Below, one piece after another: positions 9,507 to 17,543 of a DNA stretch of 64,000 bases. The stretch's first letter is position 1. The number at the start of each line of letters is the position of its first letter. The notes beneath the pieces were generated by a model. It searched no databases and was not told where the DNA came from. It saw nothing but the letters and a program-made list of their open reading frames with translations. The stretch is from RYN-428 sp035551995 (lineage in GTDB: Bacteria > Planctomycetota > Phycisphaerae > Tepidisphaerales > Tepidisphaeraceae), in assembly GCA_035551995.1 (NCBI GenBank), contig DASZME010000061.1:1-64000 (forward strand), read 5' to 3'. The position numbers and the translations under genes are program-made.

Positions 9507-9571
9507 CGCGAGCGCGCGATCGATCCGTCCATCCGGGACGGTCCGTGTCCGGCCGGGAACGCAAATTCATT

Positions 9572-10795
9572 ATGCACCTTCAAGCCCGAACCATTTTCCG
9601 GTCGCGCGGCCGAGGCGACACCGCGGAGGCTCACGCCGGCGCGATCGCTCCGCGGCCGGGCCCGCGCGTCCTGATGCTTGTCGAATGCAGTGCCGGCGGC
9701 ACCGGCCGCCATGTGCTTGATCTGGCCCAGGGGCTTATCGATCGGCAATGCGACGTTCACCTGATCTATTCGACCGGCCGGATCGACAACATGTTTCGCG
9801 ATCGGCTTTCGGAAATGCGCGGGTTGCGATGCGCCGTCGTTTCCATGCGCACAGCCCCGCACGCCGGTGATATCGCCGCCGTCGGATCCATTCGCCGGTA
9901 CATCGCCGACCACGGCCCGTTCGACATCGTTCACGGCCACAGCTCAAAAGGCGGGGCGCTGGCCCGGCTGGCGGCGCTGGCGACCGGCGTTCCGGCCGTC
10001 TATACGCTTCATGGCTTAATAATGATGGATCCGGGGCTGCCGCGGTGGAAGTGGATGATGTATTTGTCGATCGAGCTGGCGCTGAGCTTACGGACGGCGC
10101 GGATCATCGCGGTTTCCCCGGAGGAGATGCGCGCGGCCAAGCGATTGGGGCTGGGTCGGCGACGGGTCATTCTCGCGCCAAATGGGGTCGGGCCTCAAAA
10201 GCTGACGCCGCGCGATCAAGCGCGAAAGGCGCTGGGTGTGCCCAACGACGCGCTGGTGATCGGGTTTGTCGGGAGGCTGGTCGAGCAGAAGGCGCCGGAG
10301 GTGCTGATCCGCGCGGTGGCCGCGGCGATGAACGCCGAACCGCGGGTGAGATTGGCGATCGTCGGCGCCGGGCCTCTGGAAAATTCGCTGCGCGAATTAG
10401 CGGGCGCGTTGGCCATCGCCGACAAGATCGTCTGGCTCGGCGAGCGCGACGCGCGGGACGTGCTGGCGGCGTTCGATTTGTTTGCGCTGAGCAGCCGCAA
10501 GGAGGGATTGCCGTACGTCGTGCTGGAAGCGATGGCGGCGGGACTGCCGGTGGTGGCGACAAGCTCGGCGGGCGTGGAAATTCTGATCGAGCCCGGCGTG
10601 AACGGCGCCGTCGTCGGGCCGGACGATCCAAAGGCTTTTGGCGATGCGCTGATTGAGTTGGCGACCAACCCTCGGCTCCTTGCCGAAAGCGGGCGGGCGT
10701 CGCTGGCGCGAGCGTCGATGTTCACGGTGGATTTAATGGTCGAGCGAACGCTGGACGCCTATCGCTCGATCGCGCGGGAACGGGGTCGAATATGA
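9572..10795 (+). CDS. Glycosyltransferase family 4
   Basis: A GT-B glycosyltransferase of about 407 residues. The start is uncertain: the frame is also open from a GTG at 9545, and conserved sequence begins only at 'RVLMLVECSAGGTGRHVLDL'. The Gly-rich acceptor loop (SAGGTGRH) matches family members that extend lipid-linked oligosaccharides. The donor domain has 'VIGFVGRLVEQKAPEVLIRA' and an intact E-x7-E motif in 'SSRKEGLPYVVLEAMAAGLP'. It lies 65 bp after the first glycosyltransferase, and its stop overlaps the start of the ATP-grasp gene as ATGA, so the two are translationally coupled. The N-terminal 35-40 residues are Arg-rich and probably not part of the fold. Confidence 0.9.
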   Translation: MHLQARTIFRSRGRGDTAEAHAGAIAPRPGPRVLMLVECSAGGTGRHVLDLAQGLIDRQCDVHLIYSTGRIDNMFRDRLSEMRGLRCAVVSMRTAPHAGDIAAVGSIRRYIADHGPFDIVHGHSSKGGALARLAALATGVPAVYTLHGLIMMDPGLPRWKWMMYLSIELALSLRTARIIAVSPEEMRAAKRLGLGRRRVILAPNGVGPQKLTPRDQARKALGVPNDALVIGFVGRLVEQKAPEVLIRAVAAAMNAEPRVRLAIVGAGPLENSLRELAGALAIADKIVWLGERDARDVLAAFDLFALSSRKEGLPYVVLEAMAAGLPVVATSSAGVEILIEPGVNGAVVGPDDPKAFGDALIELATNPRLLAESGRASLARASMFTVDLMVERTLDAYRSIARERGRI

Positions 10796-12039
10796 CGCAA
10801 ACAATGGAGCCGCAAACCCTCCGGCCGCCGCACGCTTCGGCCGCCGGTAAAAAAAATTCGCTCGCTCCGGCGATTATTCTCGGCGGACGGGCAAATGCGC
10901 TGTCGGTGGCGCGCAGCGTCGGGCGGCTCGGGGCAGCGGTATATATTCTCAACGACGAGGGCGCGTTCGCCGGCTATTCCCGATACGTTCGGCAAATTCA
11001 TGTGCCGTCGAAGAACGCAATAAGCCAGGCCCGTGCCTGGGCCGATTTTTTGCTCGGACCTGACGCCGACTTTCTGCGCGGCGCCGTTCTGCTATCGTGC
11101 TGCGACGAGGGGATCGAGTTGCTGATCGAGCATCGCGACGCGCTGGCCGAGCGCTATCTCCTCGATGAAGCCTATCCGCCGGCCAACGCGACGCTGTTGA
11201 ACAAGTTGGCGACCTACCAGGCCGCCGTCGAGGCCGGCGTTCCGACGCCCCGGTTTTGGATCGCGCAATCGAGCGATCAGCTGACGCGCGTACGCGACAC
11301 GCTGGTCTATCCGCTGATCATCAAGCCGCGGCTCTCCCACGTGTTTGAAGGTCGAACGGGAAAAAAGCTAATCGTCGCGCATCGATTCGACGAAGTGACG
11401 GCGGCTGTGGATGCCGTCGTCGCTACGGGCACGGATTGCCTCTTGGTCGAAATGATTCCCGGCCCGGATGATCGGCTTTGCAGCTACTTCACTTATCTTG
11501 ACGCCGACAGCAAGCCGTCGCTCCACTTCACCAAGCGGATCATTCGCAGATTTCCGCTGCTGATGGGAACAGGCTGCTATCACGTTACGGATTGGATTCC
11601 CGAGCTTCCGGAACTGGCCAATCGATTATTCAGCCATGTGAAATTGCGCGGACTGGCCAACGCCGAGTTCAAACATGACCTTCGCGACGGCCAATACAAA
11701 TTAATCGAATGCAACGCGCGTTTTAACGCGTCGGATTGCCTGGTGGCAGCCAGCGGCGTTGACCTTGGCGCGTTTGTTTACAACCGTCTGACCGGCCGTC
11801 CGCAACGTCCGATCACGACGTACCGGCGCGGCTTGCGGATATGGGATCCGATTCGCGATTTTCAGGCGGGGCTGGAAATGCGGCGGCGCGGGGAATCGAC
11901 GTTCGGCCAATGGCTGGCCAGCGTGATGCACCGCCAGACGTTCTTTTATTTTCGATGGACCGATCCCATGCCGGCGCTGGCGCGATTGACGTTGCCGTTG
12001 CGGAAAAAACTGAGCTTGACGCGAAAGCGGGATGTCTGA
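10792..12039 (+). CDS. ATP-grasp domain protein (carboxylate-amine ligase-like)
   Basis: A 415-residue ATP-grasp enzyme that should activate a carboxylate as an acyl phosphate and join it to an amine or other nucleophile. After a Pro/Ala-rich N-terminal tail, a pre-ATP-grasp fold begins at 'LAPAIILGGRANALSVARSV'. The ATP-binding Lys is in 'YPLIIKPRLSH', the hinge is 'CLLVEMIPGPDD', and the metal site is 'NAEFKHDLRDGQYKLIECN' followed by ARFN. This is the E...E-x-N-x-R pattern. Set between a glycosyltransferase and a polysaccharide deacetylase, it most likely decorates a sugar with an amino acid or similar acyl group. The substrate is not deducible. The start overlaps the upstream gene by 4 bp. 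Confidence 0.85.
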   Translation: MTQTMEPQTLRPPHASAAGKKNSLAPAIILGGRANALSVARSVGRLGAAVYILNDEGAFAGYSRYVRQIHVPSKNAISQARAWADFLLGPDADFLRGAVLLSCCDEGIELLIEHRDALAERYLLDEAYPPANATLLNKLATYQAAVEAGVPTPRFWIAQSSDQLTRVRDTLVYPLIIKPRLSHVFEGRTGKKLIVAHRFDEVTAAVDAVVATGTDCLLVEMIPGPDDRLCSYFTYLDADSKPSLHFTKRIIRRFPLLMGTGCYHVTDWIPELPELANRLFSHVKLRGLANAEFKHDLRDGQYKLIECNARFNASDCLVAASGVDLGAFVYNRLTGRPQRPITTYRRGLRIWDPIRDFQAGLEMRRRGESTFGQWLASVMHRQTFFYFRWTDPMPALARLTLPLRKKLSLTRKRDV

Positions 12040-12041
12040 AG

Positions 12042-13040
12042 ATGACTGGCGCCATTCAACAATTGGTCCGCGGAACCGACGCGCTGGTCGCGCGCCTGTA
12101 TCTTTCGGTGTTCAGGGAGCGCGACGCGATCGTGCCGTTCCTCTTTCATTCTCTATTTCGCGACGAGCGTGAGATCGCCTTGAACGTCGTCGATCCGCTT
12201 CAGCGCACCACCGTCGCGCAATTCCGTCAGTTCATCGAATATTATCTCGCCCACGGCTATCGCTTCATCAGCCCCGCCGATCTTTCGGCCGGGCTGAGCC
12301 CCGGCGGGAAATACGCTTTGGTCACCTTCGACGACGGCTACTTCAACAATACGTTGGCGCTGCCGATTCTCGAGGAGCTGCGCGTGCCGGCCGTCTTCTT
12401 TATCTCCACGAATCATGTGCGGGAAAACAAATCGTATTGGTGGGACGTTCTATATCGGGAGCGAACGGCCGAAGGAATCGCTCCGCGAAAGATCTGGCGC
12501 GAAGGAGTTTCATTCAAGAATTTGCGGGCCGATCAGATCGAGTCCGAGTTGTCGCGACGGTTTGGCCCCCGCGCGTTTGTGCCGCGCGGCGACATTGATC
12601 GCCCGTTGAATCCCGCCGAGCTCAGGGACTTCGCCGCCCATCCCTTCGTCCACATCGGCAACCACACCGCCAATCACGCCATCCTGACCAACTACACGCT
12701 CGAGCAGGCTCGCGCCGAGGTCGTCGCCGCCCAGGACGCGCTGCGTGAAATGACTGGCCGAGCACCGATCGCGATCGCGTATCCCAACGGAGCGCACAGC
12801 GATTCGATCGTCGAACTATGCGGCCAGATCGGATTGAAAATCGGCTTCACGGTCCGCCCGGAAAAACGGGCGCTCCCGCTGGAAACAGCCCCGGCGTCGA
12901 TGCTTCGGCTGGGCCGCTTTATGCCGCACGGCGAGACGCCGATCGTTTCGCAATGTCGAACATATCGGTCGGACGTGCTTTTCTATGGTATGTTTCGCGA
13001 CGGGTATCTCCGTCTGCACCGTGGGCAAATCGCTCAATGA
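12042..13040 (+). CDS. Polysaccharide deacetylase (NodB homology, CE4)
   Basis: A 332-residue CE4-type deacetylase that should remove N- or O-acetyl groups from a glycan. The catalytic motif 1 is 'YALVTFDDGYFNN' (about residues 88-100), with the base and metal Asp pair. Motif 2 is 'HIGNHTANHAIL', a variant of the S-H-T-x-x-H metal-binding motif with Asn for Ser. A later 'APIAIAYPNGAHSDSI' supplies motif 3 (Y-P-N-G). No signal peptide is apparent, so the enzyme may act on a cytoplasmic or lipid-linked intermediate, like LmbE/PuuE-type relatives in such clusters. The ATG 3 bp after the ATP-grasp stop was chosen because an earlier in-frame start at 11841 would run 200 bp into that gene. Confidence 0.88.
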   Translation: MTGAIQQLVRGTDALVARLYLSVFRERDAIVPFLFHSLFRDEREIALNVVDPLQRTTVAQFRQFIEYYLAHGYRFISPADLSAGLSPGGKYALVTFDDGYFNNTLALPILEELRVPAVFFISTNHVRENKSYWWDVLYRERTAEGIAPRKIWREGVSFKNLRADQIESELSRRFGPRAFVPRGDIDRPLNPAELRDFAAHPFVHIGNHTANHAILTNYTLEQARAEVVAAQDALREMTGRAPIAIAYPNGAHSDSIVELCGQIGLKIGFTVRPEKRALPLETAPASMLRLGRFMPHGETPIVSQCRTYRSDVLFYGMFRDGYLRLHRGQIAQ

Positions 13041-13078
13041 CCCGCGCGACTTGATCGGCTTTCATCTGGACTATTCCA

Positions 13079-14083
13079 ATGTCATCCAAACCTCCCGCTC
13101 CGCTTACCGATTGGCGTTCCCTTCACGGCGACCATTTTGCCGGCTCCCGCGTTCTTATCACCGGCGGAGCGGGATTCATCGGGTCTCATCTTGCCGAGGC
13201 GCTGAGTTTCCTCGGAGCGGAGATCGTCGTGCTGGACGACCTGGCGGGAGGAAGCCACGAAAATCTCAGGGGCATCGGCCGCGTGGAGTTCGTCGAAGGC
13301 TCCATCCTCGACGGCAATGCCGTGGCGGCTTGCATGCGCGATTGCCGTTATGTTTTTCATCAGGCGGCCCTGGGATCGGTGCCGCGAAGCGTCGAGCAGC
13401 CGTTCCGTTATCACGAGGTGAACGCGACGGGAACGCTGACTGTTCTGGAGGCGGCGCGGTTGGCGGGCGTGAGGCGGGTGATGTTTGCCGCGAGTTCCAG
13501 CGCGTATGGAGAGACGCCGGCCTTGCCGAAGATTGAAACGATGGCGCCGGATCCATTGAGCCCCTACGCGGCCAACAAGGCCGCCTGCGAAGCGATGTGC
13601 CGGGCATATAGCAAGAGTTATGGGCTGGATACCGCCCCCCTGCGTTACTTCAATATTTTCGGCCCGCGCCAAAGCCCGGACAACGCGTATGCCGCCGTGA
13701 TCGCGGCGTTCGCCAAGTCCCTGCTTGCCGGCCGGCATCCGACGATTTACGGGGACGGCGAGCAGTCGCGCGATTTTACGTTTGTTCACAACGCCGTTCA
13801 CGCCAATTTGCTTGCGGCTCGCCTTGACCGCAACATCGAAGGCCAGGTCATCAACGTCGCCTGCGGGATCCAAATTTCGGTCAACGAACTCGCCCGCGCG
13901 ATGGCCGAAGGATTCGGCCGGCCGGAGCTAACGCCGATTTATCATCCTGAACGAGCCGGCGACGTGAAGCATTCGGTGGCGGATTTAAAACGGGCGAAAG
14001 ACGTGCTCGGCTATCGGCCGATCGTGGATTTTCAGACCGGCTTACGCGCGGCGATGGAGTGGTATCGGGCGACGTTGGCTTAG
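13079..14083 (+). CDS. NAD-dependent UDP-sugar epimerase (WbpP/GalE-like SDR)
   Basis: A 334-residue extended short-chain dehydrogenase that should interconvert UDP-sugars such as UDP-GlcNAc and UDP-GalNAc for the surrounding glycosyltransferases. The Rossmann motif is 'VLITGGAGFIGSHLAEAL' (about residues 25-42). The active-site Ser is in 'FAASSSAYGE', and the Tyr and Lys are in 'SPYAANKAACE' (Y-x3-K). The extended-SDR motif 'LRYFNIFGPRQSPDNAYAAV' follows, as in WbpP-type 4-epimerases. The length fits GalE/WbpP. It lies 38 bp after the deacetylase and is the last gene of the rightward operon. It is followed by a strong stem-loop. Substrate identity (glucose or N-acetylglucosamine series) is inferred only loosely. 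Confidence 0.92.
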   Translation: MSSKPPAPLTDWRSLHGDHFAGSRVLITGGAGFIGSHLAEALSFLGAEIVVLDDLAGGSHENLRGIGRVEFVEGSILDGNAVAACMRDCRYVFHQAALGSVPRSVEQPFRYHEVNATGTLTVLEAARLAGVRRVMFAASSSAYGETPALPKIETMAPDPLSPYAANKAACEAMCRAYSKSYGLDTAPLRYFNIFGPRQSPDNAYAAVIAAFAKSLLAGRHPTIYGDGEQSRDFTFVHNAVHANLLAARLDRNIEGQVINVACGIQISVNELARAMAEGFGRPELTPIYHPERAGDVKHSVADLKRAKDVLGYRPIVDFQTGLRAAMEWYRATLA

Positions 14084-14180
14084 AGACGGGCGAAACGTGC
14101 CGACCGATGCGAATCAAAAACTGAATTTGAAAGACCCGAATCAAAGCTGGAATCGGGGTCTGAAATGGGTGTAAGACAGA

Positions 14181-14202
14181 CGCCGGTGATGAGACACCGG
14201 CG
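14181..14202. terminator. Stem-loop between convergent genes
   Basis: A perfect 8-bp stem (CGCCGGTG/CACCGGCG) with a 6-nt loop lies 98 bp after the epimerase stop and 39 bp from the stop of the convergent transaminase gene. No T-run follows. It could mark the 3' end of both transcripts. Confidence 0.5.
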
Positions 14203-14240
14203 CGACGGGAATGCCGGCGGTTATTCAAAAAATTACCGTT

Positions 14241-15134
14241 TCACTTTGCGGGTTGTGCGGCGGCACATTCCGCCTTCACCCGGCTTGTCTCGGCGCGTAC
14301 ACGATCCTGCAACGCCCGATGCAGGGCAATCGTCGTCGGCCCAGGCCGCGATGACCCGACGGCCAAGTCATTCCATCGCGCTACCCAACTGACCTCGCGC
14401 GTCGTGCTGGTGATGAACAGTTCCTCCGCCGCCATCGCTTCGTGCTCGGGCATCGGCCGTTCGTCGACGCCGATGCCCATCTCGCCGGCACACTGCAAAA
14501 GCAGCGCCCGCGTGATGCCGGGCAATACTTTGCGCCCGACCGGGTGCGTGACCAATCGTTCGTCGATCACCGCGAACAAATTGCTCGCCGAGCATTCATT
14601 GACGTTGCCGTCGTCCACGAACACGGCCTCGTCGAACCCGCGACCGACGGCCTGGCTCTTGGCCAATATGTTGGGCAGCAGCGCGATGCTCTTGATCCAA
14701 CAGCGCTGCCACCGCTCATCGGGCACGCTGAACAGTTTCGTTCCCTCACCTTCGCCCGGCGCCTGGACGGGCGGCAATGGCCGCGCATAAAACAACAACG
14801 TCGGCGCCGGCCCGCGTGGAATCACGTGGTTCCGCGGAGAAGAGCCTCGCGTCAGTTGAAGATAGATCATGCCTTCGAGAACGCCGGAACGCGCGACCAG
14901 TTTTCGCATCTCCACCGACAGATCGGCGATCGCAAGCGGAACCGGAATATCGATCGCCGCCGCCGAGCGCGCCAGGCGTTCCAGATGCGCCTTGAGCGTA
15001 AACGGAACGCCGTTGTACAGCCGGACGACTTCGTAGACGCCGTCGGCGAACTGAAAGCCGCGATCTTCCACGCCGATGCGTGCGTCAGCGAGCGGCATGA
15101 TTTCTCCGTTGATCCAAATCCATTCGGTGGCCAT
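14241..15134 (-). CDS. dat: D-amino-acid transaminase (class IV PLP enzyme)
   Basis: A 297-residue fold-type IV aminotransferase that should interconvert D-amino acids and 2-oxo acids, for example making D-glutamate or D-alanine for peptidoglycan. The N-terminus 'ADARIGVEDRGFQFADGVYE' and the segment 'CWIKSIALLPNILAKSQA' follow the D-amino-acid transaminase subgroup. The first Lys of that segment is the expected PLP-binding residue. 'EHEAMAAEELFITSTTREV' near the C-terminus is the phosphate-binding region. The length (typical 275-300) is normal. An AAGGA ribosome binding site lies 7 nt before the ATG. Branched-chain aminotransferase (IlvE) is the main alternative, but the motif spacing fits Dat better. 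It stands alone, convergent with the sugar operon. Confidence 0.85.
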   Translation of the reverse strand: MATEWIWINGEIMPLADARIGVEDRGFQFADGVYEVVRLYNGVPFTLKAHLERLARSAAAIDIPVPLAIADLSVEMRKLVARSGVLEGMIYLQLTRGSSPRNHVIPRGPAPTLLFYARPLPPVQAPGEGEGTKLFSVPDERWQRCWIKSIALLPNILAKSQAVGRGFDEAVFVDDGNVNECSASNLFAVIDERLVTHPVGRKVLPGITRALLLQCAGEMGIGVDERPMPEHEAMAAEELFITSTTREVSWVARWNDLAVGSSRPGPTTIALHRALQDRVRAETSRVKAECAAAQPAK

Positions 15135-15293
15135 TTCGATTTCCTTGAATAGTGCGCCGCGCGATCATCAGGAACCGTTTTTTAATATAAAATACCGCTC
15201 GGCGACAGAGCGGAGGGCGCAACATCGCGTGATTGTCCGAAGCGCGAAGGCGCCAACCCGGCGACGACGTATCGCGCCGCGACCGGAATTGTT

Positions 15294-15330
15294 CGCCGCG
15301 GTCGCCTGACCGCGGCGGCGCATTTTTTTT
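15294..15330 (+). terminator. Intrinsic terminator just upstream of menG
   Basis: A perfect 10-bp stem (CGCCGCGGTC/GACCGCGGCG) with a 4-nt loop is followed closely by a run of eight T on the plus strand. No plus-strand gene precedes it within this gap (the neighbour 14241-15134 is on the minus strand). It therefore either insulates menG from read-through or attenuates a leader transcript. Confidence 0.7.
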
Positions 15331-15357
15331 GAAAACTGCATTTTTCCCCGCGATTCA

Positions 15358-15363
15358 TATAAT
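15358..15363 (+). promoter_or_regulatory. -10 box of menG, near-leaderless
   Basis: A consensus TATAAT ends 12 nt before the ATG at 15376. The transcript would start about 6 nt before the start codon, which has no Shine-Dalgarno sequence. No good -35 box is present. Confidence 0.4.
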
Positions 15364-15375
15364 CCCCTCCGAGCG

Positions 15376-16254
15376 ATGATTCCAAACCAAACCCCAACCG
15401 ACGCCGCTTCTTCATCCACCGCGGATTCTCCCGCCTGGGACGATCGGCTTTTGCAAAATCCGCATGCCGTGCCGGATAAGCGCGGCCGCGTGCAGCGGAT
15501 GTTCGCGGCCATCGCGCCCAGCTACGATCTGAACAACCGGGTGCACAGCCTTTGGATCGATCAGGCGTGGCGGCGCAAGACGGTCAGGCTGGCCAAGGTC
15601 CTTCCCGCCGACGCGGTGGTGGATGTCGCCTGCGGGACGGGGGATTTGACATTGAAATTCGCGCAGGCGATTTGCGACGCGACCAATCGCGGGCAAAGCG
15701 CCGGCTGCCGAATGCTTCCGCCGCGCGATCGGGTGGTGGGGATCGATTTCACATACGAGATGCTGCCGCTGGCTCGCGCCAAAGCCGGATCGCGCGCCGT
15801 GAAGGGCCTCGGCGATGGTTTCGTGCTCGGCGACATCATGCAGTTCGTGTGCGGCGACGCCACTGCCCTGCCGCTGCAAAATACGTCCGCCGACATCGTC
15901 TCCATCGCGTTTGGCATCCGTAACATATTTGATCCCGCCGCCGCGATACGCGAATTTTTTCGCGTCCTGCGCCCGGGCGGCCGGTTGCTGATCCTCGAGT
16001 TTTCCCTCCCGACCAATCCGGCGCTGCGCGCGTTGTACAATTTCTATTTTCGGAAAATTCTTCCCCGCACGGCCACGCTCATCAGCGGCGACCGAACCGG
16101 CGCCTACAAATATTTGCCCGAATCGGTGAACACATTCATCGGCCGCGCGCAAATGATGCAGATGATGCGCGACGCCGGTTTCACGCAGGTCGAGCAATAT
16201 CCGATGACATTCGGCATAAGCGTGTGTTACCGGGGAATCAAAGCTTTCGCATAG
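15376..16254 (+). CDS. menG: Demethylmenaquinone methyltransferase (UbiE/MenG)
   Basis: A class I SAM-dependent methyltransferase of 292 residues that should carry out the last step of menaquinone synthesis by C-methylating demethylmenaquinone. The family signatures are present: 'RVQRMFAAIAPSYDLNNR' (about residues 38-55), motif I 'VVDVACGTGDLTLKFA', 'VVGIDFTYEMLPLARAKA' and the C-terminal 'FRVLRPGGRLLILEFSLP'. Compared with typical UbiE (about 230-250 residues) it has an N-terminal Ser/Thr/Pro-rich extension of about 25 residues. It also has a Cys-containing insert ('ICDATNRGQSAGCRMLPPRD') between motif I and the second strand. It heads the menaquinone gene group, which agrees with the futalosine-pathway genes downstream. 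The ATG is only 12 nt from a TATAAT box. Confidence 0.93.
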   Translation: MIPNQTPTDAASSSTADSPAWDDRLLQNPHAVPDKRGRVQRMFAAIAPSYDLNNRVHSLWIDQAWRRKTVRLAKVLPADAVVDVACGTGDLTLKFAQAICDATNRGQSAGCRMLPPRDRVVGIDFTYEMLPLARAKAGSRAVKGLGDGFVLGDIMQFVCGDATALPLQNTSADIVSIAFGIRNIFDPAAAIREFFRVLRPGGRLLILEFSLPTNPALRALYNFYFRKILPRTATLISGDRTGAYKYLPESVNTFIGRAQMMQMMRDAGFTQVEQYPMTFGISVCYRGIKAFA

Positions 16255-16448
16255 CCGTCGGACGAATACGTTTTCCGGCAGTGTTTCACCGCGGATCTCA
16301 CCTATGGCCGCGGATCATGGCGAAAACGACGAATCGATTTGTCGTATCCGCGCGTCCGATCCACGCTTATAATGCGATTCAACCTGCCGCCGTCGCGCCT
16401 GCGAATACACCGGTTCATCATTTTTTCTTTTGCCCGGCGTCAATTACC

Positions 16449-16715
16449 ATGCCGTCGATGATCCTTGTCGCGGAAGCATTTTCTCTGACCTTGCCCGAGG
16501 TCATCATGCCCTTGGCGCTACTCGTCGGGTTTGGTGTGAGTGTGGCGATCGGCGTGTGGTTTGCGTGGACGCGATGGCGAGAACATCAGGCTCAGACCAC
16601 CTGTAAAAAATGCGGCGCCGATCTCGGCGTCACGCCTGAACGCTGCCCGCGCTGCGGCGAGTCGCAGCTGGATGCGATAACCGCCCCGCCCGCGAGTAAA
16701 CACGATGCCACGTAA
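16449..16715 (+). CDS. Small membrane-anchored zinc-ribbon protein
   Basis: An 88-residue protein with one hydrophobic helix near the N-terminus ('VIMPLALLVGFGVSVAIGVW'). A double C-x2-C zinc ribbon follows ('TTCKKCGADLG' and 'ERCPRCGES'). No function is assignable. Such proteins often serve as small membrane-tethered zinc-binding adaptors. It sits between menG and ubiX. The frame is open further upstream (to 16224), but that part has low-complexity composition and overlaps the menG end, so the ATG at 16449 (or 16458) was preferred. A TATAAT at 16368-16373 may be its promoter. Confidence 0.6.
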   Translation: MPSMILVAEAFSLTLPEVIMPLALLVGFGVSVAIGVWFAWTRWREHQAQTTCKKCGADLGVTPERCPRCGESQLDAITAPPASKHDAT

Positions 16716-16748
16716 ACCCCGCCGGTCAGGGCAATCGGTTTTGGCCGT

Positions 16749-16791
16749 CTTACCCCCTCTCCGGGTACGCCGGGGAGGGAACCGGAGGGGC
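16749..16791. repeat. Degenerate half copy of palindromic repeat family A
   Basis: The first 31 bases closely match the left arm of the two family A elements inside valS (same CTTACCCCCTC opening and GTACGCCGGGG core). The copy lies in the gap between the zinc-ribbon gene and ubiX and forms an imperfect hairpin of its own. The right half of the element is absent. Confidence 0.65.
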
Positions 16792-16843
16792 AAAAATTCA
16801 AAAGCGATCGCACTGCCCCGCCGGTCGAATCTTCGACAACGCA

Positions 16844-16874
16844 TTGGCATCTTCCACCACGGCGGTCGTATCAT
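16844..16874 (+). promoter_or_regulatory. Promoter candidate for ubiX
   Basis: TTGGCA (16844-16849) and TATCAT (16869-16874) are spaced by 19 bp. The -10 box ends 8 nt before the ATG at 16883, which has no Shine-Dalgarno sequence, so the mRNA would be essentially leaderless. Confidence 0.4.
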
Positions 16875-16882
16875 TGCTGCGT

Positions 16883-17482
16883 ATGGACATTGTTACCGCC
16901 ATCACCGGCGCCAGCGGCGCGTACTACGCGCAGCGCTTTTTACAGGGCTTGGCTGCCGCGGGCGTGAAAACGCATCTGATCGTCTCTCCCCTGGGCCGGC
17001 GTTTGCTCAACGACGAACTGGGGATGGAGACCATCGACCTGCCGGCGCTTGCCGGGATGGCTTGCCACAATATTACGCTGTACAACTACAACGACGTCGG
17101 CTGCAAACTGGCCAGCGGAAGTTTTCTGCATCATGGAATGGTGATCGTCCCATGTTCGAGTAATACCCTGGCGGAAGTGGCGCACGGACTCGGCGATAAT
17201 CTCATCAGTCGATCGGCGGCGGTAACGCTCAAGGAGCGGCGAAAGCTGGTCCTGGCGCATCGGGAGATGCCGTTGTCGCCGATCGACGTGAATAACTATA
17301 AGGCATTGACCGATGCCGGCGCGATACTGGCGCCGTGCAATCCGGGGTTTTACCTCAATCCGACGACGGTTGTGGAAGTGGTCGATTTCGTCGCCGGCAA
17401 ATTACTCGACCTGATCGGCGTGGGTCATTCTTTCGATACGCGGTGGGATCCCAAGCGCCTTCGTCCGCCGATGGTGGTGTAG
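16883..17482 (+). CDS. ubiX: Flavin prenyltransferase (UbiX family; MqnM role likely)
   Basis: A 199-residue UbiX/Pad1-type flavoprotein that makes prenylated FMN for a partner UbiD-type decarboxylase. The family motifs are 'DIVTAITGASGAYYAQRFLQ' at the N-terminus, 'MVIVPCSSNTLAEVAHGLGD' and 'VLAHREMPLSPIDVNNYKAL'. They include the FMN and prenyl-phosphate binding Ser, Arg and Glu residues. In the futalosine pathway the UbiX-like protein is MqnM, and position between menG, mqnP and mqnE supports that role. The partner UbiD-like MqnL is not in the window. The ATG at 16883 was chosen because the motif starts directly there. The longer open frame from 16844 adds residues unlike the family. Confidence 0.93.
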   Translation: MDIVTAITGASGAYYAQRFLQGLAAAGVKTHLIVSPLGRRLLNDELGMETIDLPALAGMACHNITLYNYNDVGCKLASGSFLHHGMVIVPCSSNTLAEVAHGLGDNLISRSAAVTLKERRKLVLAHREMPLSPIDVNNYKALTDAGAILAPCNPGFYLNPTTVVEVVDFVAGKLLDLIGVGHSFDTRWDPKRLRPPMVV

Positions 17483-17543
17483 ACGTTTTATCCCGGCCGC
17501 GAGAGGCGATCGATTCTTTTTCGGCAATCGGAATGCGCTGCTT

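Noticed and set aside
16224..16448. N-terminal 75 residues of the zinc-ribbon open frame
   Set aside because: This part overlaps the 3' end of menG and has unlike composition. The helix and zinc ribbon begin after the internal ATG at 16449.
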